Virus record (IMG/VR): IMGVR_UViG_3300027852_000078
Span: 1-41,520 of that record
Source: a virus
Direction: 5' to 3' (one strand)
Length of the DNA stretch: 41,520 bases
This document shows, one piece after another, positions 23,165 through 30,214 of this stretch; position 1 is the stretch's first letter, and each line of letters begins with the position of its first letter. Made by a program: the position numbers and the translations under genes. The notes beneath the pieces were generated by a model. The model saw only the letters and a program-made list of their open reading frames with translations, was not told the origin of the DNA and searched no databases.

Positions 23165-23572
23165 ATGAGAGCACTAAAATTTATAGGACATAATCAAATT
23201 TTTGCCAAAGACCAACAAGAATACAAACAGCTACCCGCCTACGTAGACGATAAGGGTATGGTAACGACCTGCTGGGAACTTACCGACGCAGAGGTCGCAA
23301 AGATAAAAGAGACCAGTACAGTAAAGTTAACAGTCCTTACTTTCAATAGACCGGCGCAACCTATAAGCGTTAACGCGACGAGACCGTCCTTCCCCATAGA
23401 TCCTAAAATACGACTAATGGTTAACCCCCACTCCTGGGACGGAGATACGGCCACTTTTAAGATAATGGTAATTCCTACCGCCCTCCAGGAGATCATTAAA
23501 AACAAAACTTTTTGGATAACTACCGTAACCTACGGAGGACCTTTGCAACCTATACAGGGTAAAATAAACTAG
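23165..23572 (+). CDS. Hypothetical protein (135 aa)
   Basis: No family is recognised. The sequence alternates beta strands and turns (MRALKFIGHNQIFAKDQQEYKQLPAYVDD, TVKLTVLTFNRPAQPISVNATRPSFPIDP, FWITTVTYGGPLQPIQGKIN). A conserved-looking CWELTDAEVAKIKET stretch near residue 35 could be a short helix. It is soluble, without signal peptide, and lies 6 bases before the next gene. Confidence 0.65.
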   Translation: MRALKFIGHNQIFAKDQQEYKQLPAYVDDKGMVTTCWELTDAEVAKIKETSTVKLTVLTFNRPAQPISVNATRPSFPIDPKIRLMVNPHSWDGDTATFKIMVIPTALQEIIKNKTFWITTVTYGGPLQPIQGKIN

Positions 23573-23577
23573 AACCT

Positions 23578-23790
23578 ATGCCTATAACTATAAATCATCA
23601 CAGTTTCGACGAACTGTGTAACGAACACAGCGAAATAGTAATATCTTTTACTAACGGTAGGGAGATTCATATAACCGAACGAGGAGAGGCCGTATATATT
23701 CAAAGCCCTACAGGAGACAAAATACAATTTAAAGACAACCAGGATAACGTACTGCAGAATAAACACGGAGTAATAACTATTAAAAAGTAG
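23578..23790 (+). CDS. Small hypothetical protein (70 aa)
   Basis: A compact beta-rich protein (EIVISFTNGREIHITERGEAVYIQSPTGDKIQFKD) ending in a basic strand (KHGVITIKK). No family is recognised. It sits 3 bases before the SPFH-domain gene and is probably co-translated with it. Confidence 0.6.
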   Translation: MPITINHHSFDELCNEHSEIVISFTNGREIHITERGEAVYIQSPTGDKIQFKDNQDNVLQNKHGVITIKK

Positions 23791-23793
23791 GGT

Positions 23794-24339
23794 ATGGGAC
23801 AATTTAAAGAGTTTTTAGAATATATCGCCCAGGCTTTTAAGATTTGGGTAATAGTACAGCCCTGGGAACAGGCCTTAATAGTTAGAAACGGTAAGAAAAT
23901 CCGTAAGAAAGGAGGAGGTATCTACTTTAAACTCCCTTACTTCGATAGTGTATACGTCCAGGAGGCCCGACTCCGTGTAGTGGAGATAGCTATACAAACC
24001 TTAACCACCTCCTGCGGTAAGACCATAACCTTAAATAGTTCCTTTGGGTACACCATAGCGGACCTGGAGAAACTATACGATACTCTGTACCAACCGGAGA
24101 GAACCTTATCTAATGTAGTAAGCGGGACCACGGCGAATATAGTATTTAGTCAAAAGGTCGAAGACATTACGCCGCAGAACATAGAGGAGAAAGTGTTAAA
24201 AGAACTACAGGAGGGTAACGACTACGGCCTGGACTTCCAGTATTTTAAACTTAATAACTTCGCCATAGTTAAAACTTTCAGGCTTATACAAGACCAGTCC
24301 TGGACGGATCACGGGCTCGATATGGAGGCTAAGAAATAG
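23794..24339 (+). CDS. SPFH/band-7 (stomatin-prohibitin-HflK) domain protein
   Basis: The 181-residue protein begins with an amphipathic or membrane-binding helix (FLEYIAQAFKIWVIVQPWEQ). It continues into the SPFH core: ALIVRNGKKIRKKGGGIYFKLPYFDSVYVQEARLRVVEIAIQTLTTSCGKTITLNSSFGYTI, followed by LYDTLYQPERTLSNVVSGTTANIVF. It ends after the SPFH domain without the long coiled coil of typical family members. SPFH proteins form membrane rings and, as HflKC, control FtsH proteolysis. A phage copy might interfere with host HflKC/FtsH or exclude other phages; this is inference. Confidence 0.75.
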   Translation: MGQFKEFLEYIAQAFKIWVIVQPWEQALIVRNGKKIRKKGGGIYFKLPYFDSVYVQEARLRVVEIAIQTLTTSCGKTITLNSSFGYTIADLEKLYDTLYQPERTLSNVVSGTTANIVFSQKVEDITPQNIEEKVLKELQEGNDYGLDFQYFKLNNFAIVKTFRLIQDQSWTDHGLDMEAKK

Positions 24340-24429
24340 ACCTTTTTATAAAATAATATAAAAAAGTTTCGGTTTATATTAAAAAAAAGTTTTATATTGC
24401 GGTATATTAATCTTTAAAATGTAATTCAA
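24340..24429 (+). promoter_or_regulatory. Promoter, copy B of a duplicated early promoter
   Basis: AAGTTTCGG (24365-24371) and TTTATATTGC (24391-24400) repeat the layout of the promoter at 22074-22108; here the -7 is TATATTG, one T shorter than TAnnTTTG. The last 20 bases form a start region, AAATGTAATT-AAATGCAAAC, that occurs again just before 24765. Confidence 0.5.
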
Positions 24430-24537
24430 ATGCAAACACAAAGAGAGAAAAATAGGTTAACAGTTAAAAAAAATGGAATTAGATTATTTAGAAAAAAAAA
24501 TATAGTTAAAGCAATTACTGAAAGCTCTGTTTTTTAA
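24430..24537 (+). CDS. Small basic peptide (35 aa)
   Basis: The frame starts at an ATG in a context almost identical to that of the gene at 24765 and encodes a Lys/Arg-rich peptide (MQTQREKNRLTVKKNGIRLF, then RKKNIVKAITESSVF). No family is recognised. It is retained because of the duplicated start context and the tight link to the next small frame; it could also be a leader peptide. Confidence 0.4.
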   Translation: MQTQREKNRLTVKKNGIRLFRKKNIVKAITESSVF

Positions 24538-24702
24538 TTGTTTAGAACTACCTTAAAACATCGAGCCCTAACAGAGTATCTAAAACTCTGTATAAGACTA
24601 AACGAAATACCGAGAGAGTCTCTCTTGACCCTTATAAATGGTTGCGGAGATCCCGAAGCACTACTAAAAACCATAGAAATTATAAAGAAGGGCGAAATAT
24701 AA
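24538..24702 (+). CDS. Small hypothetical protein (54 aa), TTG start
   Basis: This frame begins with TTG directly after the TAA of the previous small gene. It encodes a helical protein, FRTTLKHRALTEYLKLCIRL followed by NEIPRESLLTLINGCGDPEALLKTIEIIKKGEI. Codon use is like that of the neighbours. TTG is also the best start of the relic at 22415. No family is recognised. Confidence 0.45.
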   Translation: MFRTTLKHRALTEYLKLCIRLNEIPRESLLTLINGCGDPEALLKTIEIIKKGEI

Positions 24703-24764
24703 GTCCTCACAGGAGACGCCGAAAACCTGGGACAGAGTAGGCAATACTTTTAAATGTAATTAAA

Positions 24765-25031
24765 ATGCAAACCACAATCGACAAAAACAAAGAAGAGACC
24801 AAGGCCAAAGGCAAAAAATTAGAAACTTTAAGAGATGCACTAGTACGTGCCCTCTCTGAAAAGTCTATAATTTTAAAAGCCCGAATAATAAGAGGGTGTG
24901 TTCATTTACACGTAGACGGACTTAACGGAGGACAGATAGATAAACTACATGCTTTTAAGGACGAGTACAAACCCTCGGAATTGAACTTAAAAAGATCCGG
25001 GACAGGAATAACTATAATAGTTAAAATATAA
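24765..25031 (+). CDS. Hypothetical protein (88 aa)
   Basis: The protein has a charged helical N terminus (DKNKEETKAKGKKLETLRDALVRALSEK) and a C-terminal alpha/beta part (ILKARIIRGCVHLHVDGLNGGQIDKLHAFKDEY, TGITIIVKI). No family is recognised. The ATG context AAATGTAATTAAAATGCAAAC nearly duplicates that of the 24430 frame. A terminator-like hairpin follows the stop. Confidence 0.6.
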   Translation: MQTTIDKNKEETKAKGKKLETLRDALVRALSEKSIILKARIIRGCVHLHVDGLNGGQIDKLHAFKDEYKPSELNLKRSGTGITIIVKI

Positions 25032-25041
25032 TTAACTCCCT

Positions 25042-25072
25042 AGGGTGTACTCCTCCGCTGCACCCTTCTTTT
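25042..25072 (+). terminator. Terminator-like hairpin
   Basis: AGGGTG (25042-25047) pairs with CACCCT (25061-25066) around a 13-base pyrimidine-rich loop, followed by TCTTTT. The stem is short, so termination may be partial. Confidence 0.55.
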
Positions 25073-25085
25073 AAATCTTATCGAC

Positions 25086-25217
25086 ATGAAAAAACTAAGA
25101 CAAATACTCTACTGTGTTTGGTTATATCTTACTTGTAACCATGAAGGAGCAACTCTAAATACTGGAGAAACTACGATACACTGCACAAAGTGTAAGAGTA
25201 ATTTTAAGATATATTAG
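25086..25217 (+). CDS. Small zinc-ribbon-like protein (43 aa)
   Basis: The peptide reads MKKLRQILYCVWLYLTCNHE, then GATLNTGETTIHCTKCKSNF. The C-H pair (TCNH) and the later CTKC are spaced as in short phage zinc ribbons of one CxH and one CxxC. A partly hydrophobic start (LYCVWLYLTC) is probably part of the fold rather than a membrane segment. It lies between a terminator and the next gene 2 bases downstream. Confidence 0.5.
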   Translation: MKKLRQILYCVWLYLTCNHEGATLNTGETTIHCTKCKSNFKIY

Positions 25218-25219
25218 TT

Positions 25220-25453
25220 ATGGCTATTAACAGAGAAATGATAGAGGCCATGCTGGTAGATTTTAAAAAAGAGAAAAATCGAGAGGCAGAACTAATACTA
25301 ATACACCCTAGTAGCTCAGCCACATTAATTAGATCCCTTACTGGGTCGACTAATTATGGCGGCATAATGGCACCGGACTTTAAAATGATTGTTAAAGGAG
25401 TTCCTATAAAAAGAAGTTACGACGTACTAGAAGGAACAACAGAAATATACTAA
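25220..25453 (+). CDS. Small hypothetical protein (77 aa)
   Basis: An alpha/beta protein starting with a charged helix (INREMIEAMLVDFKKEKNRE), then AELILIHPSSSATLIRS and a glycine turn (TNYGGIMAPDFKMIVKGVPIK). No family is recognised. It is 3 bases upstream of the pentapeptide-repeat gene. Confidence 0.6.
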   Translation: MAINREMIEAMLVDFKKEKNREAELILIHPSSSATLIRSLTGSTNYGGIMAPDFKMIVKGVPIKRSYDVLEGTTEIY

Positions 25454-25456
25454 ACT

Positions 25457-26305
25457 ATGAAAACAAAAATCACAATTAAGACCGTTTTTGGAAAAATAAT
25501 TTTTCAATACGAAAAAGAAAGTAACACTATAAAAGAAACTCTTTTAAAAGCCATCAAAGAAGGGGCTAACCTACGAGGGGCTAACTTAGAAGGGGCTGAC
25601 CTAGAAGGGGCTAACCTACGAGGGGCTAACCTACGAGGGGCTAACCTACGAGGGGCTAACTTAGAAGGGGCTGACCTAGAAGGGGCTAACCTACGAGGGG
25701 CTAACCTACGAGGGGCTAACCTACGAGGGGCTGACCTACTACGGGCTGACCTACTACGGGCTGACCTACTACGGGCTAACCTACGAGGGGCTAACCTAGA
25801 AGGGACTAACTTAGAAGGGGCTAACTTAGAAGGGGCTGACCTACTACGGGCTAACCTACGAGGGGCTAACTTAGAAGGGGCTAACCTACGAGGGGCTAAC
25901 TTAGAAGGGGCTGACCTACGAGGGGCTGACCTACGAGGGGCTAACCTACGAGGGGCTGACCTAGAAGGGGCTGACCTAGAAGGGGCTAACCTACGAGGGG
26001 CTAACTTAGAAGGGGCTGACCTACTACGGGCTGACCTACTACGGGCTAACCTACTACGGGCTAACCTACGAGGGGCTGACCTAGAAACTTCTATAAAAGT
26101 CCCTATTTTTTGTAAATGGGGTGTAGGTATTACCGATGATAAAATACATATAGGGTGCGAAAAAAGAACTATCGAGGAGTGGGATAGATTTTTTGTATCT
26201 AAAGAAGAGTTAGAAACTGCACGCGACACAAAAGAATTTAAACAGATAGAGGCCTGTTATTTAGCTTTTAAGGCCTACTACCTTCATATAAAAGACAATG
26301 GTTAA
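25457..26305 (+). CDS. Pentapeptide-repeat protein
   Basis: The 282-residue protein has a short N-terminal domain (about 36 residues), then about 35 pentapeptides of the A(N/D)L(R/E/L)(G/R) type. These should form a right-handed quadrilateral beta helix with Leu at the buried centre. The C-terminal domain (VPIFCKWGVGITDDKIHIGCEKRTIEEWDRFF) is a conserved module of phage pentapeptide proteins. Family members such as MfpA and Qnr mimic DNA and bind gyrase; whether this one does is unknown. The highly repetitive DNA implies copy-number variation. It overlaps the exonuclease gene by 8 bases. Confidence 0.9.
   Translation: MKTKITIKTVFGKIIFQYEKESNTIKETLLKAIKEGANLRGANLEGADLEGANLRGANLRGANLRGANLEGADLEGANLRGANLRGANLRGADLLRADLLRADLLRANLRGANLEGTNLEGANLEGADLLRANLRGANLEGANLRGANLEGADLRGADLRGANLRGADLEGADLEGANLRGANLEGADLLRADLLRANLLRANLRGADLETSIKVPIFCKWGVGITDDKIHIGCEKRTIEEWDRFFVSKEELETARDTKEFKQIEACYLAFKAYYLHIKDNG
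25564..26090 (+). repeat. 15-bp coding repeats of the pentapeptide gene
   Basis: Tandem 15-base units such as GGGGCTAACCTACGA, GGGGCTGACCTAGAA and GGGCTGACCTACTAC encode pentapeptides. Several adjacent units are identical at every base, including synonymous positions, which points to recent expansion and conversion. Confidence 0.95.
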
Positions 26306-26876
26306 AATATTCTACGATACGGAAACTACAGGCGTAAAGCCTTTGCGGCACAGCATACACCAACTGGCAGGATTGGTCGAGGTAAACGGTAAAGTAGTAG
26401 AGGAGTTCGATATTCGTATGGCTCCACACCCGAAGGCCTTAATAGATATCCAGGCCCTCCGTATCGCGAAAGTAACACGAGAGCAGGTTCTAGGATACCA
26501 ACCTATGTCGCACGCCCTAAAACAGTTTGTTAACATCGTAGGAAAGTATGTAGATCCTTACGACAAAAACACCCGGGCGTATTTAGTTGGTTTTAATAAC
26601 CGTTCTTTCGACGACGAGTTTCTAGTTATACTGTTCGCTATCTGTGATAACGATGCCCTGTTTAGTTACTTTTGGCACAATACTTTAGACACCATGGTTT
26701 TGGCCTCTCAGTATTTAATCGACAGACGGACTAGTATGCCCTCCTTTAAACTTAAAAGGGTGGCGACTGAGTTAGGTATCGAATACGACAAAAACGGTTT
26801 ACACGACGCTTTATTCGATGCCAGGCTAACTAGAAAAATATACCGTATTGTTACGGGACTAGATTTTGAATTATGA
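26298..26876 (+). CDS. DnaQ-like 3'-5' exonuclease (DEDDh)
   Basis: This 192-residue enzyme shows all exonuclease motifs: Exo I FYDTETTG (Asp7, Glu9), Exo II GFNNRSFDDEFL near residue 105, and Exo III GLHDALFDARLT near residue 170, with His-x4-Asp as in DEDDh enzymes. The order and length fit RNase T/DNA polymerase III epsilon-type exonucleases (exodeoxyribonuclease I-like LGFNN motif). It may proofread, degrade host DNA or trim single strands. It overlaps the next gene by ATGA. Confidence 0.9.
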   Translation: MVKIFYDTETTGVKPLRHSIHQLAGLVEVNGKVVEEFDIRMAPHPKALIDIQALRIAKVTREQVLGYQPMSHALKQFVNIVGKYVDPYDKNTRAYLVGFNNRSFDDEFLVILFAICDNDALFSYFWHNTLDTMVLASQYLIDRRTSMPSFKLKRVATELGIEYDKNGLHDALFDARLTRKIYRIVTGLDFEL

Positions 26877-27070
26877 AACGAAAAAAGAAAAAAGTAGTAT
26901 TAACTAGATACTCCATTCCAGTAAAAGTATTTAAAGGGGTTAAACAGATGGCGGACTATATCTCCGACGTTTTGAAACTGGACGAGACCAACGTAAGTAA
27001 AGAAGGGTACGACTTTTATTACGTTAGCAATGTACGTGCCTTTTTAATAAAATTAATACATAATATTTAA
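26873..27070 (+). CDS. Small basic hypothetical protein (65 aa)
   Basis: The protein begins with a strongly basic run (KRKKKKVVLTRYSIPVKVFK) and continues as a small alpha/beta domain (MADYISDVLKLDETNVSKEGYDFYYVSNVRAFL). It might bind nucleic acid. No family is recognised. It is coupled to the exonuclease by a 4-base overlap. Confidence 0.6.
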   Translation: MKRKKKKVVLTRYSIPVKVFKGVKQMADYISDVLKLDETNVSKEGYDFYYVSNVRAFLIKLIHNI

Positions 27071-27074
27071 TACC

Positions 27075-27746
27075 ATGTTAAAAAATCTAGATCAACACTA
27101 CACAGCGAACGCGATAAGAACCTACACAGGTAAAGCCTTCGACATAACTATATTAGATCCGAAAACCATTTGTATAGAGGATATAGCACACGCCCTTAGT
27201 CGTACCCCTAGATGGTCCGGACATACTGAGAAAATATTTACGGTAGCCCAGCACAGCGTCTTAGCTTGTTTACGTGCAACAGAAAAAAATAAACTTGCAG
27301 CGTTACTACATGATGCGTCCGAGGCATATCTACAGGATATTGCTAAACCTATCAAAGTACTACTTCCCGACTATCAAAGACTGGAGGCTAACCTTATGGA
27401 TGCTATAGCTTTTAAATTCGGATTCGATTTACCTCTCGATGAAGAAGTAAAACTCATAGATAGAGAACTTTTGCAAGTAGAATGGGATATGTTTGTGATA
27501 CCGTCTAAAGAAGAAATAGAAGACCCTTATAGTGTTCTTCCCGATTTTTGGAGTCCGGACTATGCAAAAGAATACTTTTTGGGTATGTATCAGCAATTTA
27601 AAAAATACTGTGATTGTGGCAGGATACACGAAAATGTACCACAAGACGGTTACGAGCACTACTGTTCCGATTGCCACAAAGTTATACGAGACTGCCTAGG
27701 ACCAAAACCTATGGACGATAACGATTATAATTGCTCTACGTTATAA
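27075..27746 (+). CDS. HD-domain phosphohydrolase with C-terminal zinc ribbon
   Basis: The 223-residue protein has an HD fold of the phage YfbR-like type: metal ligands His60 (VAQHSVLA), His79-Asp80 (LLHDASEAYLQDIAKP) and a distal Asp in LIDRELLQVEWD. The opening (YTGKAFDITILDPKTICIEDIAHALSRTPRWSGHT) is typical of this phage group. Such enzymes act on nucleoside monophosphates or dNTPs. Residues about 180-210 add a separate four-Cys zinc ribbon (CDCGRIHE, CSDCHKVIRDC). It probably alters nucleotide pools or hydrolyses a signalling nucleotide; the substrate is unknown. Confidence 0.85.
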   Translation: MLKNLDQHYTANAIRTYTGKAFDITILDPKTICIEDIAHALSRTPRWSGHTEKIFTVAQHSVLACLRATEKNKLAALLHDASEAYLQDIAKPIKVLLPDYQRLEANLMDAIAFKFGFDLPLDEEVKLIDRELLQVEWDMFVIPSKEEIEDPYSVLPDFWSPDYAKEYFLGMYQQFKKYCDCGRIHENVPQDGYEHYCSDCHKVIRDCLGPKPMDDNDYNCSTL

Positions 27747-27756
27747 AATAGGAGAA

Positions 27757-27789
27757 ATGGTACACAATAAATATACCTCTGTAAAGTGA
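27757..27789 (+). CDS. Possible 10-codon leader peptide
   Basis: An ATG with GGAG three bases upstream opens a 10-residue frame (MVHNKYTSVK) whose TGA overlaps the GTG start of the next gene (GTGA). It would couple translation of that gene. It is too short to judge by codon use. Confidence 0.3.
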   Translation: MVHNKYTSVK

Positions 27790-28355
27790 AAAGCTACGAA
27801 CATATAAACGCCAGGCACGGACTACCGATAGATAGCCCTACAGGAGTTAAGATCCTGGGAGGTTGCTTTTACGTCCTAACAGATGGAGACGGTAAGGTAG
27901 TAGGACAAACAAACTACACCCTGGTCGATATAAAACAAGGCAAGGCACAACTGGAAGACTCCGAAGGTTTTAGGTTCTTATGTAAATACGAAGGACTGCA
28001 ACTAGCCAACAACTACGAAAACGATATGCGACTTAAGGAGTACGAGACGGAAGAGTTTAAATACCTGCATACTCTTAAGACCGTACTACCGACAATCGAT
28101 CCGGAGACAGAGGAGTTTATAAAAGACGTACAGGAGAACGGTACACCCCTGTTAGAAAACATAGCGGTGCCTGTTACTAAGAAGGTAAAAATAGTAGGCG
28201 ACTACGAACTCAAAGGAATAGAGACTCCCGAGAACCAGTTAGCGGCGTTTTTAAAAAGTCCGGAACATAACAGAACTGGATACCCCGAAAACCCTAGAGA
28301 GATAAAATATTCCGCTAAAGACATGATAGCACTAATTAAATTTATAAATAAATAA
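27786..28355 (+). CDS. Hypothetical protein (189 aa), GTG start
   Basis: No family is recognised. The N-terminal 70 residues are beta-rich (LPIDSPTGVKILGGCFYVLTDGDGKVVGQTNYTLVDI); the middle is acidic and helical (EYETEEFKYLHTLKTVLPTID); the C terminus (PENPREIKYSAKDMIALIKF) is an alpha/beta end. The GTG at 27786 is preferred because the conserved-looking N-terminal domain starts right after it and it overlaps the stop of a 10-codon leader. Confidence 0.6.
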   Translation: MKSYEHINARHGLPIDSPTGVKILGGCFYVLTDGDGKVVGQTNYTLVDIKQGKAQLEDSEGFRFLCKYEGLQLANNYENDMRLKEYETEEFKYLHTLKTVLPTIDPETEEFIKDVQENGTPLLENIAVPVTKKVKIVGDYELKGIETPENQLAAFLKSPEHNRTGYPENPREIKYSAKDMIALIKFINK

Positions 28356-28359
28356 GACT

Positions 28360-28779
28360 ATGGCAAAAACGATATTTAACGGAGGAGACCCTTTAGAAGG
28401 ATGTCCTACTGATTGGGAACAAGCAAGAACCTGGACTAAAGAAGCAAACGGCGATGCCGAAGACTACGAGCAGCCCGTATGGAGTTTCGACTGTGGGTTT
28501 AAATTAGACTATGACGGTCCTATAATGAACATAAATAGTAGATTCTACCCACCTAAAAAACACTACGGACCAAACTGGGACGGGAGTGTAACTCTCCATA
28601 TAATGGGCAGAGAGATAAGCTCCTGTAAATTCGAATGTGGAACCTTAGACGATCTAAAAATAGAAGTCGAAAAACACACTGAAAAACTTAGAGGCAAAGT
28701 ACTAGGACTGTTCCATGTACCGAAAAAAGAGGAGGCTAAACCTAATACAAAAAGGACGGTAATTTATGGCGCTGGATAA
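28360..28779 (+). CDS. Hypothetical protein (139 aa)
   Basis: A soluble beta-rich protein with many aromatics and Gly (VWSFDCGFKLDYDGPIMNINSRFYPPKKHYGPNWDGSVTLHIMG), three Cys residues and a basic, probably disordered C terminus (KKEEAKPNTKRTV). No family is recognised. It overlaps the next gene by 14 bases. Confidence 0.65.
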   Translation: MAKTIFNGGDPLEGCPTDWEQARTWTKEANGDAEDYEQPVWSFDCGFKLDYDGPIMNINSRFYPPKKHYGPNWDGSVTLHIMGREISSCKFECGTLDDLKIEVEKHTEKLRGKVLGLFHVPKKEEAKPNTKRTVIYGAG

Positions 28780-28993
28780 AACCAAAAAGGACGAAAGATA
28801 CCTGCTTTTTGCGTACAGAGGATACCAAATGCAGGGAGGACTAGACGACCTAGAGAGCAGCTACGCCACTATATCCGAAGCAATAAAGGAGGCTAAAAGC
28901 ATGAGCATAGGAGACGATCTATACGTACAAGTATACGACCGACTAATAGGCAAACAGATTAATTTAGAACAATACGAAAATATATCGATATGA
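28766..28993 (+). CDS. Small hypothetical protein (75 aa)
   Basis: An alpha/beta protein (RYLLFAYRGYQMQGGLDDLESSYATISEAIKEAKSM, then DDLYVQVYDRLIGKQI) whose layout resembles small ferredoxin-like phage proteins. No family is named. It starts inside the previous gene and overlaps the next by ATGA. Confidence 0.6.
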   Translation: MALDKTKKDERYLLFAYRGYQMQGGLDDLESSYATISEAIKEAKSMSIGDDLYVQVYDRLIGKQINLEQYENISI

Positions 28994-29265
28994 AAAAATA
29001 CTATATAATTTACAGACTAATAGTCGTACTGGTTATGCTATCCCTTTTTATTATGGTACTCTGCGCAATGGCCTGGCTTTTATCCGACCCTCTGAACGGA
29101 CGGGGAACTCCCGCACCTGTTTGGTTAAATAATTGGTTTATAGTGAACATAACAGGAGTTACCGTAGTAGCACTAATGTCGGTACCAGGAATATTAAAGT
29201 ATCTAAAAAAGATAGGGTTTAAACTCCTAGGTAGAATATTAATATTTATAATGAGAGGCAAGTAA
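28990..29265 (+). CDS. Small membrane protein, two TM segments
   Basis: Residues about 8-31 (YRLIVVLVMLSLFIMVLCAM) and 49-68 (FIVNITGVTVVALMSVPGIL) are hydrophobic, and the C terminus is basic. Positive ends suggest both termini are cytoplasmic. It sits directly upstream of the MT-A70 methyltransferase (TAATG overlap), far from the lysis cassette, so a holin role is unlikely. Confidence 0.6.
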   Translation: MKKYYIIYRLIVVLVMLSLFIMVLCAMAWLLSDPLNGRGTPAPVWLNNWFIVNITGVTVVALMSVPGILKYLKKIGFKLLGRILIFIMRGK

Positions 29266-29852
29266 TGAAGTACAATGTAATTTATGCCGATCCTGCTTGG
29301 GATCAAAAAGCAGGCAGGCCTTTGAGCGGAGGATATAAAAAAGAAAACGGAGTACAAGTTTTTAACCCTAAAAGTAACAAATCTGCAGACTTACCTTATA
29401 ACGTTATGAAGTTTGAAGACATCGTAGCACTGCCTGTAAAAAAACTAGCCGACGCTAACTGCCATCTATATCTATGGGTTACGAATAAATACCTACTGAG
29501 AGCCGAACAGGTAATAAAATCGTGGGGGTTTAAATACTCTACGACTTTAGTATGGGTCAAAAAACCCATAGGGGGAGGCATGGGAGGTACGTTTAAGGTG
29601 TCTACCGAGTTTCTAATATTCGCTACAAAAGGCAAAGTTAACGACCTGGTAATAGAGAAAGTAAACGGTACTTGGTTCGATATAAAAAGACAATACGTAA
29701 ACGGCTCTCCTTGCCACTCTAAAAAACCCGAATTTTTCTACGAGTTAATAGAGAAAGTATCCAACGGAAATAAAATAGAATTGTTCGCAAGAGAGAAACG
29801 TAGCGGGTGGGACTCGTGGGGAGACGAAATACCGGACTCTATTAATTTTTAA
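29265..29852 (+). CDS. MT-A70 family adenine-N6 methyltransferase, DPAW variant
   Basis: This 195-residue enzyme opens with YNVIYADPAW, the catalytic motif IV of MT-A70 methyltransferases (usually DPPW; here the second Pro is Ala). It continues with MKFEDIVALPVKKLADANCHLYLWVTNKYLL, WGFKYSTTLVWVKKP and the family C terminus KPEFFYELIEKVSNGNKIELFAREKRSGWDSWGDEI with the AdoMet-binding segment. It should methylate N6 of adenine in phage DNA, possibly protecting it from restriction. It is the only intact methyltransferase here, alongside two relics at 22.4-22.7 kb. Confidence 0.88.
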   Translation: MKYNVIYADPAWDQKAGRPLSGGYKKENGVQVFNPKSNKSADLPYNVMKFEDIVALPVKKLADANCHLYLWVTNKYLLRAEQVIKSWGFKYSTTLVWVKKPIGGGMGGTFKVSTEFLIFATKGKVNDLVIEKVNGTWFDIKRQYVNGSPCHSKKPEFFYELIEKVSNGNKIELFAREKRSGWDSWGDEIPDSINF

Positions 29853-29856
29853 CAAT

Positions 29857-30099
29857 ATGAAAACAGCAGACAATTTAGAACAAGCTATCCAAATAGCCAC
29901 AGACCAACTACCGAAAGCCCGAGCAGGAGGTAAGCGTACCATAGTAACCCCAGTAAAGATAGGAGCGCCTGCACGACACGAAAGCGGAGGCACGAGACCT
30001 AGAACGTTATTAGACCGTGAATATTTTACGGTGGTTTTTCGTCTAAGATACAATCCTACTACCTGGACCTATTTCTACGAGAATACAGGATCTAATTAA
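29857..30099 (+). CDS. Small hypothetical protein (80 aa)
   Basis: A basic protein with a helical start (ADNLEQAIQIATDQLPKARAGGKRTIV), a Gly/Arg-rich middle (KIGAPARHESGGTRPRT) and a beta C terminus (YFTVVFRLRYNPTTWTYFY). No family is recognised. It is the last gene before the large regulatory gap. Confidence 0.55.
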   Translation: MKTADNLEQAIQIATDQLPKARAGGKRTIVTPVKIGAPARHESGGTRPRTLLDREYFTVVFRLRYNPTTWTYFYENTGSN

Positions 30100-30159
30100 C
30101 TCACATACCTAAAATCTCCTGGCGGCCGCCGAGTCCTGGGTAAACTATAAGGAACAAAG

Positions 30160-30178
30160 GTAAACAATCATTGTTTAC
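30160..30178. promoter_or_regulatory. 19-bp perfect palindrome GTAAACAAT-C-ATTGTTTAC
   Basis: Nine-base arms separated by a single C form an exact inverted repeat built from the same 9-mer as the tandem pair at 30215-30232. An inverted pair suits a dimeric DNA-binding protein. Confidence 0.7.
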
Positions 30179-30214
30179 TCCTTATGTCCTATTAGTCCTG
30201 CGTTGAGGTACGAT

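Noticed and set aside
25564-26090. CRISPR array
   Set aside because: Repeats are 15 bp, directly adjacent and in frame with pentapeptides; there are no unique spacers and no cas genes.
25504-26229. Reverse-strand frame rich in Ser/Arg/Leu/Ala repeats
   Set aside because: A shadow of the pentapeptide repeats on the + strand, with no independent features.
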